Shown: one piece after another, positions 8,641 to 17,790 of the stretch
Layout of the letters: each line of letters starts with the position of its first letter
Numbering within the stretch: the first letter of the stretch is position 1
Origin: UBA4810 sp002479215
GTDB lineage: Bacteria > Desulfobacterota > Syntrophia > Syntrophales > Smithellaceae
Assembly (NCBI GenBank): GCA_049514435.1
Contig: JBEKVB010000006.1
Span: forward strand, 62,001 to 126,000
Direction: 5' to 3'
Length of the DNA: 64,000 nt
Made by a program: the position numbers and the translations under genes
Notes under the pieces: generated by a model
What the model was told of the DNA's origin: nothing
Databases searched by the model: none
Seen by the model: the letters and a program-made list of their open reading frames with translations, nothing else

Positions 8641-10140
8641 ATGAAAAAATCATATATATTGGCCCTTGATCAGGGCACCACAAGTTCGCGAGCTATTCTG
8701 TATGATCGCGATGGAAAAGTCGTAAAAATTAGCCAGAAAGAATTTACTCAAATCTATCCCAAAGCCGGCTGGGTGGAACATGATCCGATGGAGATCTGGG
8801 GATCGCAAAGCGGCGTGGTGAGCGAAATTCTAGCGACGACGGGTATTACGCCCGAAGAGATAGCGGCCATCGGCATCACGAATCAGCGGGAAACGACGGT
8901 TGTATGGGAAAGAAAAACGGGGAAGCCGGTTTATAACGCGATTGTGTGGCAGTGCCGGAGAACTTCTGCCATATGCGATGAACTCAAAGCCCGGGGCCTG
9001 GAAAATTATATCCGGGAGAATACAGGGCTCGTGCTGGACGCTTATTTTTCCGGAACTAAAGTAAAATGGATACTCGATAATGTGGAAGGAACCAGGCAGC
9101 AGGCAAAAAACGGTGAACTGCTTTTTGGCAATATCGATACGTGGCTGATATGGAACTTAACGAGAGGAAAGGTGCACGTTACGGACTACAGCAATGCCTC
9201 ACGCACGATGCTTTACAATATTAAAAACCTCAAATGGGATGAGAAAATTTTGAAAGAACTCGACATACCCGCGTCTATGCTGCCGGAAGTGAAGCCATCC
9301 AGTGCGGTTTACGGCAATGCGGATGCCCGGATATTTGGAGCGGAGATACCCATTGCCGGAGACGCGGGCGATCAGCAGGCGGCATTATTCGGACAGGCCT
9401 GCTATACGCCGGGAATGGTTAAGAACACCTACGGTACCGGCTGTTTCATGCTCATGCTGACCGGAGAAAAATTGGTTCATTCGGATAACGGCCTTTTGAC
9501 CACAATTGCCTGGGGCGTGAACAATAAAGTGGAATATGCACTGGAAGGCAGCATTTTTATTGCAGGCGCGGCTATTCAGTGGCTGCGCGACAGCCTGAAA
9601 GTCATTTCTGATGCCAAAGACAGCGAGTATTTTGCAACGAAAGTTGAAGACTCTTTGGGTGTTTACGTTGTCCCTGCTTTTGTTGGACTGGGCGCTCCCT
9701 ACTGGGACATGTATGCCCGGGGCGCAATTCTCGGACTGACGCGTGGCGCCAATCGTAACCACATCATCCGCGCCACCCTAGAATCGATTGCCTATCAGAC
9801 CCGGGATGTTCTGGAACTGATGCGCAACGAATGCGGCATTGATCTGTGCGAGCTGCGCGTGGACGGCGGGGCCAGCGCCAATAACTTTCTGATGCAATTC
9901 CAGGCTGACATTCTTGGTGTTCCCGTGGAGCGGCCGGAAATTATTGAAACAACGGCTCTAGGGGCAGCCTATCTGGCCGGTCTGGCGGTCGGTTTCTGGA
10001 AAGATCAATCTATGATCGCCGAGCGGCGAAAGGTAAATCGAAAATTTCTACCCAGCATGAATGATGGTAAAAAAGAAAAGCTTTATGCCAAGTGGAAAAA
10101 GGCTGTATGTTGCGCCATGCATTGGGAGGAAGAAAAATAA
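8641..10140 (+). CDS. glpK: Glycerol kinase
   Basis: Phosphorylates glycerol with ATP to sn-glycerol 3-phosphate in the cytoplasm. The product is 499 residues, the normal length. FGGY-family motifs are present: the N-terminal phosphate loop (LDQGTTSSRAILYD), GNIDTWLIWNLT in the middle, and YGTGCFMLM plus DGGASANNFLMQ in the C-terminal ATPase domain. The next gene, a glycerol-3-phosphate dehydrogenase, lies 60 bases downstream in the same direction, so the pair links glycerol to dihydroxyacetone phosphate. No glycerol facilitator gene is adjacent. Confidence 0.96.
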   Translation: MKKSYILALDQGTTSSRAILYDRDGKVVKISQKEFTQIYPKAGWVEHDPMEIWGSQSGVVSEILATTGITPEEIAAIGITNQRETTVVWERKTGKPVYNAIVWQCRRTSAICDELKARGLENYIRENTGLVLDAYFSGTKVKWILDNVEGTRQQAKNGELLFGNIDTWLIWNLTRGKVHVTDYSNASRTMLYNIKNLKWDEKILKELDIPASMLPEVKPSSAVYGNADARIFGAEIPIAGDAGDQQAALFGQACYTPGMVKNTYGTGCFMLMLTGEKLVHSDNGLLTTIAWGVNNKVEYALEGSIFIAGAAIQWLRDSLKVISDAKDSEYFATKVEDSLGVYVVPAFVGLGAPYWDMYARGAILGLTRGANRNHIIRATLESIAYQTRDVLELMRNECGIDLCELRVDGGASANNFLMQFQADILGVPVERPEIIETTALGAAYLAGLAVGFWKDQSMIAERRKVNRKFLPSMNDGKKEKLYAKWKKAVCCAMHWEEEK

Positions 10141-10200
10141 GATAGCATGATTAAAACTGTTGTCACATCAACTTATCATAAATCGGAGGAAATTGCGGAA

Positions 10201-11295
10201 ATGAAAAAGAAGATCGCGGTTATAGGTTCGGGTAATTTCGGCTCGGCGGTTGCGCGGCATGTATCACGGAATGTCGCCCAAAAAAAAGGCTTACAAAATG
10301 TGTGGCGCAAGCAGGTCGATATGTGGGTTATGGAGGAAACGCTCACAGACGGCCGCAAGTTGACCGAAGTCATAAACTCCGATCATGTCAATGTGAAATA
10401 CCTGCCTACGGCATCGTTGCCGCAAAATCTCGTGGCGAAGCCTGAGCTGGCGGACGCAGTGAAAGACGCTTCGCTTCTGATAATGGTGCCGCCTCATCAG
10501 TTCGTGCGCGGCATCAGCCGGCAGATCGCGCAGATGCTGACCCCTAAACAAAAAAAGGAAATCATCTGCCTGAGCCTTGCCAAGGGCATCGAATTCGACA
10601 AGAAAAAGAAGGTAATTCGGCGGATGTCGCAGGTATTCCAGGACGAAACCGGCGTGAAAGCCGCACAACTTGCGGCGCTCAGCGGCGCGAACATCGCCAA
10701 CGAAGTTGCGGCGGATATGTATGCTGATACGACAATCTCTGCCCTTTCCGCCACCGTGCGCAAGGAGTTGTTCGGCCTGTTCAACACGGACAATTTCGTC
10801 GTTGAACTGAGCACCGACGTTACGGGCGTGGAGCTTGGCGGCGCGCTGAAAAACATCATCGCCATCGCGGCGGGCGTTATTGATGGTCTCGGCTATGGCA
10901 ACAACACCAAGGCCGCGGTAATTCGCGCCGGGCTAATCGAGATGATGAAATTCGGAAGCTTCAAGAAACTCGGCCATGTCGCGCAAAAGGAAACATTTCT
11001 CAGCTCCGCCGGCGTGGGTGACCTCATCACGACGTGCTTCGGCGGGCGAAATCGCATGTTCGGCGAACAACTCGGCAAGATGTGGAAGGACAATCCTGCG
11101 GCGGCACACACCGTCTCCCTCGAACAACTGGAAGCAGACCTTCTTCATGGCCAGAAAGTGCAGGGCGCGCATACTGCGGAAGAAGTCTATGCCGTGCTCA
11201 AAGCCTTCGGCCTGACGAAAGCATTCCCGGTATTCACATCGGTCTATGAAATCTGCCACAAACGCAAGGATCCGCGGACGCTCTACCGCCATTGA
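10201..11295 (+). CDS. gpsA: NAD-dependent glycerol-3-phosphate dehydrogenase, eukaryotic GPD1-like type
   Basis: Interconverts sn-glycerol 3-phosphate and dihydroxyacetone phosphate. I chose ATG 10201 (364 residues) because GGAGGA lies 10 bases before it and the Rossmann motif starts at once (IAVIGSGNFGSAVA); an earlier ATG at 10147 would add 18 residues without a good site. Several segments are closer to animal and yeast GPD1 as I remember it than to bacterial GpsA: GRKLTEVIN, VNVKYLP, VPPHQFV, ALKNIIAIAAG, GYGNNTKAAVIR, DLITTCFGGRNR, and LHGQKVQG. Catalytic lysines of the family (ALKN, NTKAA) are present. It is probably co-transcribed with glpK. Confidence 0.9.
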   Translation: MKKKIAVIGSGNFGSAVARHVSRNVAQKKGLQNVWRKQVDMWVMEETLTDGRKLTEVINSDHVNVKYLPTASLPQNLVAKPELADAVKDASLLIMVPPHQFVRGISRQIAQMLTPKQKKEIICLSLAKGIEFDKKKKVIRRMSQVFQDETGVKAAQLAALSGANIANEVAADMYADTTISALSATVRKELFGLFNTDNFVVELSTDVTGVELGGALKNIIAIAAGVIDGLGYGNNTKAAVIRAGLIEMMKFGSFKKLGHVAQKETFLSSAGVGDLITTCFGGRNRMFGEQLGKMWKDNPAAAHTVSLEQLEADLLHGQKVQGAHTAEEVYAVLKAFGLTKAFPVFTSVYEICHKRKDPRTLYRH

Positions 11296-11454
11296 GGGAC
11301 CGCTATACGGAAGTCTTGAACCTTGTGAATTTCTTTAACGAAGAAAGCGGAGTTCGGTATAAGATTTGCTGTTCGGTTTGATTCTGAAACCGGCCTAATC
11401 ACGCCCGACGACAAACATCGGCACCACATCTCACATTTTGTGGCCAATATTTAA

Positions 11455-11483
11455 TTGACATACAAAATCTTTCTTCGTATACT
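11455..11483 (+). promoter_or_regulatory. Sigma70-type promoter of korAB
   Basis: TTGACA (11455-11460), a 17-base spacer, and TATACT (11478-11483). The korA start codon is 60 bases downstream. This is close to consensus and is the only strong match in the gap 11296-11542. Confidence 0.65.
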
Positions 11484-11542
11484 CCCACTGTGATAAAGGA
11501 AGTTCTTTTCAATTTAACCTGTGGAAAACCTCCGATTGAATT

Positions 11543-13273
11543 ATGGCCAACGAAATCTCTATCAGGATAACCGGTGAAGCAGGTCAGGGTACGCAGACGA
11601 TCGGCGACGCCCTTTCGCAAGTATTTAAATCTGCCGGCTATCATTTATTCGCATACCAGGATTTCATGTCGCGCATCCGCGGCGGCAATAACTTCTTTGA
11701 GATACGCGTTTCAATTAAACCCGTGCATTCCCCCCGCCACAAACCTGACATCATCATCTGCCTGGACAAATCCAGCGTAGATATCCAAAAAAAAGACCTT
11801 GCTATTGACGGCATACTCGTTGTTGATAAAACAAAGTTCGGCATGGCTGGGCTTGAAGAATCCATGTATGACGTGGCCTTTAACGAGATCGCTCTAAGAG
11901 TCGCCAATGACACGCTGTATTCGAACTCCATTGCTTGCGGCCTGATCGCCGGTATAGTAGGCTTAGATTTTACCTTTGTCACACAAGGCATACAGGAGGT
12001 ATTCAGCCATAAATCAAAGGAAATTATCCAGAACAATGTCAACAGCGCGCGCGCTGGTTTTGAACTGGGCTTGGCAAACCCACATAAAGAGATGTTTTTG
12101 CTGCCGACTGTCGGCAAAGACAGGCTTGCAGCCGTTCCCGGAGTAATTCTGCTGGATGGCTCAACAGCTATAGCGCTCGGAGCTATCAAAGCCGGCTGCA
12201 AATTCTACACCGCATACCCAATGTCCCCGTCAACAAATATCATGAACATAGTCGCAGGACGCGCAGCAGTAGAGCATATTGTCGTGGAACAGGCAGAGGA
12301 TGAGATCGCCGCCGTTAATATGGCAATCGGCGCGTCCTTTGCAGGCAGCCGCGCCATGACCTCTACATCAGGCGGCGGATTCTGCCTGATGGTCGAAGGC
12401 CTCAGCCTTGCTGCCATGACTGAGACGCCGCTTGTGATGGTAGATGCCCAGCGCCCCGGCCCGGCAACAGGGTTCCCCACGCGCACAGAGCAGGCTGACC
12501 TGGATTTCGTCATATCAGCAGGCCACGGCGAATTCGCCAGGGTCGTGTATTCGCCAGGGTCTGCACAACAGGCGTATTTCATAACCATTAAGGCATTCAA
12601 CATCGCAGAGAAATATCAGATCCCGGTTTTAATCCTTACTGACCAGCATTTGCAGGATTCAATAACCGATATTCCGGCGCTCGATCAGGGCACGGCCGCT
12701 ATAGAGCGTTTCATAATTTCAAAAGAGGAGTCTGCCAATATAACTTCATATAAACGCTACGCCCTGACTGACTCGGGGATTTCCCCGCGGGCGATCCCGT
12801 CCTGGATTCAGGATGTAATGTACGTAGACAGCGACGAGCACGATGAGTCGGGCCATATAACCGAAGATGCCGCAATGCGAAAGCAGATGGTCCAGAAACG
12901 TCTTCACAAAAAATTACACGGTCTGCTTAATGAGCTTGAACAGCCGACGTCATTCAATATAGATGACGCCCAGGTGATCCTTCTGGGATTTGGTTCTACT
13001 TTGGGCATACTTCAGGAAGCAGCGCAAGCGCTCGAGAAAAGGAAAGTGGGCTTCGTTCACCTTTCGCAGGTCTGGCCTTTCCCATCCGATGAGATGTTGA
13101 AGCTGTTATCTAATGCGCGCATGATCATCAGTATAGAAAACAATGCCCAGGGCCAGCTTGCCAGACTTTTACGCAGGGAAACAGGTATAAAAGTCAGTAA
13201 ATCCATTTTGAAATATGACGGCCGTCCGTTCGACGTCGACTCAGTGATTGAGATCATAAAACCGGAATTATAA
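11543..13273 (+). CDS. korA: 2-oxoacid:ferredoxin oxidoreductase, fused gamma-alpha subunit
   Basis: Large subunit of a thiamine-diphosphate enzyme that oxidises a 2-oxoacid (2-oxoglutarate is the usual assignment) to its acyl-CoA with reduction of ferredoxin. The 576-residue product begins with a gamma domain (GEAGQGTQTIGDAL, SRIRGGNNFFEIR, about residues 1-185). The alpha pyrimidine-binding domain follows (YPMSPSTNIMN, EQAEDEIAAVNMAIGASFAG, STSGGGFCLMVEGL) with a transketolase-like C-terminal domain. The beta subunit follows 35 bases downstream. No separate ferredoxin-like delta subunit is present, as is normal for this two-gene type. Confidence 0.9.
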   Translation: MANEISIRITGEAGQGTQTIGDALSQVFKSAGYHLFAYQDFMSRIRGGNNFFEIRVSIKPVHSPRHKPDIIICLDKSSVDIQKKDLAIDGILVVDKTKFGMAGLEESMYDVAFNEIALRVANDTLYSNSIACGLIAGIVGLDFTFVTQGIQEVFSHKSKEIIQNNVNSARAGFELGLANPHKEMFLLPTVGKDRLAAVPGVILLDGSTAIALGAIKAGCKFYTAYPMSPSTNIMNIVAGRAAVEHIVVEQAEDEIAAVNMAIGASFAGSRAMTSTSGGGFCLMVEGLSLAAMTETPLVMVDAQRPGPATGFPTRTEQADLDFVISAGHGEFARVVYSPGSAQQAYFITIKAFNIAEKYQIPVLILTDQHLQDSITDIPALDQGTAAIERFIISKEESANITSYKRYALTDSGISPRAIPSWIQDVMYVDSDEHDESGHITEDAAMRKQMVQKRLHKKLHGLLNELEQPTSFNIDDAQVILLGFGSTLGILQEAAQALEKRKVGFVHLSQVWPFPSDEMLKLLSNARMIISIENNAQGQLARLLRRETGIKVSKSILKYDGRPFDVDSVIEIIKPEL

Positions 13274-13308
13274 AAAAGAGGTCAGGCACAATTAAAAGTG
13301 AATAATGT

Positions 13309-14088
13309 ATGGAAATGAATGACTTCAAAAGTTCTGATCCGATAGCCTGGTGCTCTCGCTGCGGTAATTTCGGCATACTCACCAGCCTCAAGGGCGCGCT
13401 TGTCAAACTAGGCAAGCAGCCTAAGGATATCCTGCTGGTCTCAGGCATAGGCCAGGCTGCAAAGATGCCGCATTATGTCAAAGCCAACTGTTTTAACGGC
13501 CTTCACGGCAGAGCGCTTCCCGCTGCATTTGGCGCCAAGACCGCCAATAAGGATCTCACTGTTGTTGTTACCACCGGCGACGGCGATTGTTACGGCGAAG
13601 GCGGCAACCACTTAATCCACAACATCCGCCGTAACCCCGATATCACCGTCATTGTCTGTGATAATCAGATTTACGCCCTTACCAAAGGCCAGGCATCACC
13701 TACAACAGATGAGGGCATAGTTACAAAGGTCCAGACAGAGGGAGTTATCCTTGAACACCTTTCGCCGCTTTCTCTGGCATTGGCAGTAGGAGCAGGCTTT
13801 GTCGCCCGCGGTTTTTCCCAAGAAACCGATCATTTAGCTGATCTCATCCTTTCAGGCATTAATTACAAAGGCTTCGCTCTGATCGATGTGCTCCAGCCCT
13901 GCGTCACCTTCAACAAAAAGAACACCTACGAATGGTATTCCCAGCGCGTTTATAAGCTTGACGCATCATATAAATCTACTGATCTTAGCATCGCTTTCCA
14001 GAAATCCCTTGAATGGGGCGACCGCATCCCCATCGGTATCCTCTATAACGTTTCCAAGCCGACCTACGAGCAAAAAGCCGGCCCTTAA
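13309..14088 (+). CDS. korB: 2-oxoacid:ferredoxin oxidoreductase, beta subunit
   Basis: Thiamine-diphosphate-binding partner of korA, 259 residues. The N-terminal cysteines WCSRCGNFGIL and the diphosphate/Mg motif GDGDCYGEGGNHLIHN ending in N-P-D are visible, as is DNQIYALTKGQASPT. The ribosome binding site is weak; ATG 13315 two codons later is an alternative. Substrate specificity (2-oxoglutarate against other 2-oxoacids) cannot be settled from these motifs. Confidence 0.9.
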   Translation: MEMNDFKSSDPIAWCSRCGNFGILTSLKGALVKLGKQPKDILLVSGIGQAAKMPHYVKANCFNGLHGRALPAAFGAKTANKDLTVVVTTGDGDCYGEGGNHLIHNIRRNPDITVIVCDNQIYALTKGQASPTTDEGIVTKVQTEGVILEHLSPLSLALAVGAGFVARGFSQETDHLADLILSGINYKGFALIDVLQPCVTFNKKNTYEWYSQRVYKLDASYKSTDLSIAFQKSLEWGDRIPIGILYNVSKPTYEQKAGP

Positions 14089-14203
14089 GGGGATATAATG
14101 ATGTCCCTGAACTTTCCAGGCCGTTCACACTGCTGTCTCCGGCAATCAGGTTTATCAGCGCCCGGCCGAAGACTCTTAACGAATGCTCTGATCCCATTTC
14201 CCT

Positions 14204-14490
14204 TTATTCCAACTCTTTTTTCAACCGGTCGAATTCTTCTTTGGTAATCTCGTCTTTGGCAGACCGTTTTTTTAAAATGTCTAATGACGTTTCTTTAAAG
14301 TTTTGATGATAAAATAAATTGCCACAGCAAAAACGATTAAAAACAATATCCACATAAACATACCTCCGTACCCATAGCCATAATTCATCATATGCCCCCC
14401 TTCCCAGCCACCCATATGCCCGTAGGGACCGGAACACATGGTTAAAAGCGGAGTCATCATTACCATCACAAAGAAAAATATTTTTCTCAT
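14204..14490 (-). CDS. Small SHOCT-domain membrane protein, split by a -1 frameshift
   Basis: The frame from ATG 14490 (GAAAGGAG 8 bases upstream) encodes a hydrophobic N-terminus, a Gly/Tyr/His-rich loop (GPYGHMGGWEGGHMMNYGYG) and a membrane helix, then stops at 14281 after 69 residues. A typical SHOCT domain (LDILKKR, EITKEEFDRLKKELE) follows in the -1 frame and ends at 14204. Joining the frames gives a normal member of this small membrane protein family. The shift point coincides with the heptamer T TTA AAG at 14299-14293 in the correct phase for -1 slippage. It is therefore a split gene, a programmed shift or a one-base sequence error. Confidence 0.65.
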
Positions 14491-14699
14491 AATATTCGGC
14501 TCCTTTCTTTGTCCTTCAAATGTAAAATGATAAACGTCACTTCTGCGTATCAATTTAATATCGCGTGTACTGCTCGTCAAACTACATACGAATTCATCCA
14601 GCAGTTATGGACCGGAATGAACGCGAAGGATCACCGGACTTTTGTGTTACGCCATAAAAATAATTAACCGGTATCGTGTCCCTGAAATTCGGTATTAGC

Positions 14700-15302
14700 T
14701 TAGATTGTCTTCAGCACCAATTTGTCTAAAGCAAAGCGCGGCCTTGCTTTGGGTGATTGATCAGGATGCCCCACGGGCAGAAGCACTACCGGGTAGATAC
14801 TTTCGTCTAGAGCCAGAAACTCCTTTACCTTATCGCGATCAAACCTTCCCAGCCAGCAACTACCCAGACCCAGATCAACGGCTTTAAGAACGATGTGCTC
14901 TATAGCAATCGCCACATTCATGGCCAGATAGGCCTTAACCGCTTCCGCGTCCATGATCGGGCTTACGGCTGATGGATCACTCATATCCATATCGATGCCT
15001 TCGAAGACGCCTTCGTTCAGCAGTTCTCCGATGCGCCGTTCTCTTGTCGTTACGGCCGTAAGGTCGGCGCAGCAGACAAAAATAACCGCTGCCTTGACAA
15101 TAAACTTATAGGGCGTATACCGGCCCAGTGCCTCTTTGGCGGCGGGTGATTGTGCGACGATGAAGCGCGCTGGCTGGAGATTTGATCCCGACGGGGCGAG
15201 CCTTGCTGCATCCAGAAGCAGGCGGACAGTATCAGCCGAAATATCCTCCTGCCTGAATTTACGAATGCTCCTGCGGTGAGCGATAATATCAGATAATTCC
15301 AT
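14700..15302 (-). CDS. Nitroreductase-family flavoprotein
   Basis: FMN-dependent oxidoreductase of the nitroreductase superfamily, 200 residues from ATG 15302, which has GAGGTG just upstream. The N-terminal FMN-binding arginines (HRRSIRKFRQEDI), AARLAPSGSNLQPARFIV and the C-terminal GLGSCWLGRF, with GHPDQSPKARPR, are the family pattern. The natural substrate is unknown. A modular hairpin array (15303-15405) lies directly upstream and ends about 15 bases before the start codon. The same family occurs again at 24511-25176, with an array in the same relation. Confidence 0.88.
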   Translation of the reverse strand: MELSDIIAHRRSIRKFRQEDISADTVRLLLDAARLAPSGSNLQPARFIVAQSPAAKEALGRYTPYKFIVKAAVIFVCCADLTAVTTRERRIGELLNEGVFEGIDMDMSDPSAVSPIMDAEAVKAYLAMNVAIAIEHIVLKAVDLGLGSCWLGRFDRDKVKEFLALDESIYPVVLLPVGHPDQSPKARPRFALDKLVLKTI

Positions 15303-15405
15303 TGTGGCACCTCTAATGAGACTCGCTGAAATCGAGACCCGAAAATTCGGGACGACGATTGAAGCGTTAGTCGAATTATCCCGCCAACGTAGTTGGCAGG
15401 GACAT
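15303..15405 (-). repeat. Modular double-hairpin array H
   Basis: Read on the minus strand, this holds a hairpin of TGCCAAC/GTTGGCA type with GGGATAATTCGACTAAC linker, a second stem with CCCGAATTTTCGGG, and the terminal motif GAGTCTCATTA. That end abuts the ribosome binding site of the nitroreductase gene. The same linkers recur at seven other places in the window. Confidence 0.7.
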
Positions 15406-15560
15406 GCCAACTCTACAACTTCCCGTTGGGCCTGTCAAATGACAGTTTATCCGCGCGTTAATGTTTGTATGAAATAATTTAATAAATTCTCCTTTCTCAA
15501 AAAATGGAGGTTATGCTACTATGCAAAGCAGAAAATAATTTCTTTTCTAAGGAGGGAACC

Positions 15561-16034
15561 ATGAAAGTCAAAAGAATATTTGTCGCTGCATTAGTTATAC
15601 TTTTGGCGGGAACTTTCGGGCATGTATATGGAAAAGATACTGCTCAGGGGAAGAGCGGCGCAAAAGCCGAAGCCAAGGCAATGGTAATTAAAGCCGAGGA
15701 GTTTGTTAAAGAAAATGGCAAAGAAGAGGCCATAGCGGAATTTAATAAACCGGATGGGCAGTTTGTAAAAGACTCCTTCTATGTGTTTGCCTACGATTTG
15801 AAAGGAACGGTGATAGCTCATCCCTTCCGTCCTTCATTGATGGGAAAGAATGTGATAAACGAGCGGGATAGCCAGGGAAAATTATTCAGAAAAGAAATCG
15901 TCGAGAAAGCCAAAGCGAAAGGCGAGGGATGGGTAGATTACAAGTATCTGAATCCAGCAACCAAAAAGGAAAAATCCAAGACAACATACTTTAAAAAAGT
16001 AGGTGACATGATCATCTGCTGTGGCGCGTATTAA
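15561..16034 (+). CDS. Exported single-Cache-domain protein
   Basis: Periplasmic protein of 157 residues. ATG 15561 is preceded by AAGGAGGG; an in-frame ATG at 15504 lacks a site. A signal peptide (KRIFVAALVILLAGTFGHVYG) is followed by a short helix and a single Cache domain (FYVFAYDLKGTVIAHPF, LMGKNVINERDSQG, GWVDYKYLNP, YFKKVGDMIICCGAY). Such domains normally sense small ligands outside the membrane. Here there is no attached kinase or chemoreceptor domain, so it may be a stand-alone binding protein. Confidence 0.85.
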   Translation: MKVKRIFVAALVILLAGTFGHVYGKDTAQGKSGAKAEAKAMVIKAEEFVKENGKEEAIAEFNKPDGQFVKDSFYVFAYDLKGTVIAHPFRPSLMGKNVINERDSQGKLFRKEIVEKAKAKGEGWVDYKYLNPATKKEKSKTTYFKKVGDMIICCGAY

Positions 16035-16107
16035 GCAATAACCTGTTGCCCTTTTTTAAAAACTTTTTCCGTGGAAGTTTGATACAATTAATGAGGAGTT
16101 TGCTGAT

Positions 16108-16998
16108 ATGTCGGAATTGCTGAAAATGCTGGGGTGTCGTTACCCTATCATTCAAGGGCCTATCGGGATGTTTAACAGTCCCAAGATGGTTGCCGCCGTT
16201 TCCGAAGCAGGCGCTTACGGAATGTTGGCGCTCGGGTTTATTAGTAATCCGGACGAGGTAAAAAAGCTCATTGATGAAGTTCGGAAACTGACCGATAAGC
16301 CTTTTGGGGCAAACATTATGCTTATTAATCCGCACAACGAAAAAATACTGGGGGTATTGGCCGGCGCGGGCATTAAAGCTATCACTACATCCGTGGGTTC
16401 TCCGAAAGAGATATACCCGATAATCCATGAGCTGGGCATGAAAGGTATTCATGTGGTTCTCGCGTTCCAGCACGCGATACGGGCAGTTACCGCGGGAGCG
16501 GACGCTCTGGTCGTCGTCGGCTCGGAAGCCGGGGGGCTTCGTTCCTTGAATTCCGAATCATCAACGATGGTCCTTGTGCCTCTGGTAGCTGATCACGTCA
16601 AAGTTCCCCTTGTGGCCGCGGGAGGTATCGCGGATTCAAGGGGTTATAAAGCAGCTTTTGCCTTAGGTGCTCAGGGTGTGCAAGTCGGCACAAGGTTTCT
16701 GGCATCTGGGGAAAGTCCTGCCGCCGAGCAGTGGAAAAAGGCCATTATTGAATGTAGTGACGGCGGCACCGATTTGATACCATCCAATAATATGAGAACG
16801 GCGGAAAGGATTATTGTTACGCCCTGGATAAAGCAGAAAATGGATGACCAAGAGGTGAAAAACATTGCCGCTGAAATGGATCGCCATCCCGCGGCAACCG
16901 GCAATTATGAGCGTGCCGCGTTTGGGGCAGGCCAGATAAGCGCGCTGATCAAGGATATTAAACCAATCAAAGCAATAATCGAGGAGATGGTTTCCTGA
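16108..16998 (+). CDS. Nitronate monooxygenase-family FMN enzyme
   Basis: TIM-barrel flavoprotein of 296 residues (2-nitropropane dioxygenase / FabK-like family). Visible motifs are the N-terminal YPIIQGPIGM, the flavin-binding VVVGSEAGG, AAGGIADSRG, and GAQGVQVGTRFLAS. It could oxidise nitronates or act as an enoyl-ACP reductase-like enzyme; these relatives cannot be told apart by eye. It stands alone, 73 bases after the Cache gene. GAGGAG precedes the start. Confidence 0.87.
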   Translation: MSELLKMLGCRYPIIQGPIGMFNSPKMVAAVSEAGAYGMLALGFISNPDEVKKLIDEVRKLTDKPFGANIMLINPHNEKILGVLAGAGIKAITTSVGSPKEIYPIIHELGMKGIHVVLAFQHAIRAVTAGADALVVVGSEAGGLRSLNSESSTMVLVPLVADHVKVPLVAAGGIADSRGYKAAFALGAQGVQVGTRFLASGESPAAEQWKKAIIECSDGGTDLIPSNNMRTAERIIVTPWIKQKMDDQEVKNIAAEMDRHPAATGNYERAAFGAGQISALIKDIKPIKAIIEEMVS

Positions 16999-17101
16999 TA
17001 TTTGCGGCAAAAGAATAAAAAACTTCCCCGCCGGAAAGCCTTATCGCATTTGTCATTGAGGCAGTGAATCCGCGCAAGCGGGCAAGACCCAGGAGACGGT
17101 C

Positions 17102-17539
17102 TCACTTGGGATGGGTCGGCCCGTCATCTTCTTCTTTTTTTGAGTCCAACCCAAGATCATCCAGAACATCCGCTATCTTTTCTTCCTTATCGATAACAAC
17201 GGTGGAATCTCCCAAAGCGCCTGGTTGGTCAGGCGCGCGCGTGATGGCGGATTTCCTTGTTTTGGTTATCTGCCAGGAACCTTCCGAAGACATTACTAAC
17301 CAGTTGTTGAAATTAAATTGGATATCGCGCACGTGGGGCAAGGCGGCAATTTCCCTGACAATGAGTTCGATCTCCTTAACGGAATAATCCTTGTCCGGCC
17401 GGACCAGATCACCGTAGAGATAAACCGTACTACCCGTAGCGGAGTAGTCTATCCTCGTCATATCTACATCATGGCGCGTGAGGACCATCCTAACGTTCCG
17501 GTTGATTTCATAGCGGGATACCTGGGCGTCCGGCGGCAT
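17102..17539 (-). CDS. Hypothetical protein with a BON-like domain
   Basis: Predicted soluble protein of 145 residues with no signal peptide. Residues about 10-75 have the pattern of a BON-like alpha/beta fold (YSATGSTVYLYGDLVRP, VREIAALPHVRDIQFNFNNW). The C-terminal 60 residues are acidic and lysine-rich (IDKEEKIADVLDDLG). ATG 17539 is preceded by GGGAGGA. BON domains usually bind membranes or ligands; the function here is not known. Confidence 0.75.
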   Translation of the reverse strand: MPPDAQVSRYEINRNVRMVLTRHDVDMTRIDYSATGSTVYLYGDLVRPDKDYSVKEIELIVREIAALPHVRDIQFNFNNWLVMSSEGSWQITKTRKSAITRAPDQPGALGDSTVVIDKEEKIADVLDDLGLDSKKEEDDGPTHPK

Positions 17540-17579
17540 ATTTCCTCCCTTTTAATATAAAATACTCCCAATAGCCGGT

Positions 17580-17672
17580 TATTGTCAAGAATTCGCTTCA
17601 CACGCTTCACGAGATACGCGTCCCCTCAATTCGCCAATTGTCAGGAGTAAAGATTTGCCCCAGTCCCCACAC
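17580..17672. repeat. REP-like motifs (CGCTTCACGAGATACG and CCAATTGTCAAGAGTAAAG types)
   Basis: Contains, in order, a copy of the motif ACGCTTCACGAGATACGCG and a copy of GCCAATTGTCAGGAGTAAAG. Both recur at many intergenic sites in 17-36 kb. The rest of the gap 17540-17790 is AT-rich and holds only the ribosome binding site of the next gene. Confidence 0.7.
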
Positions 17673-17790
17673 CCAAGATTAATCCATTATCGCAAGATGC
17701 GGGCATAAAGATTTTCATTCTTTTGTTATCGATAAAGTGTTATTATGGCTCAACTTTTTTAAATTTTATCGATGGGAGGAGAGTAATGAT

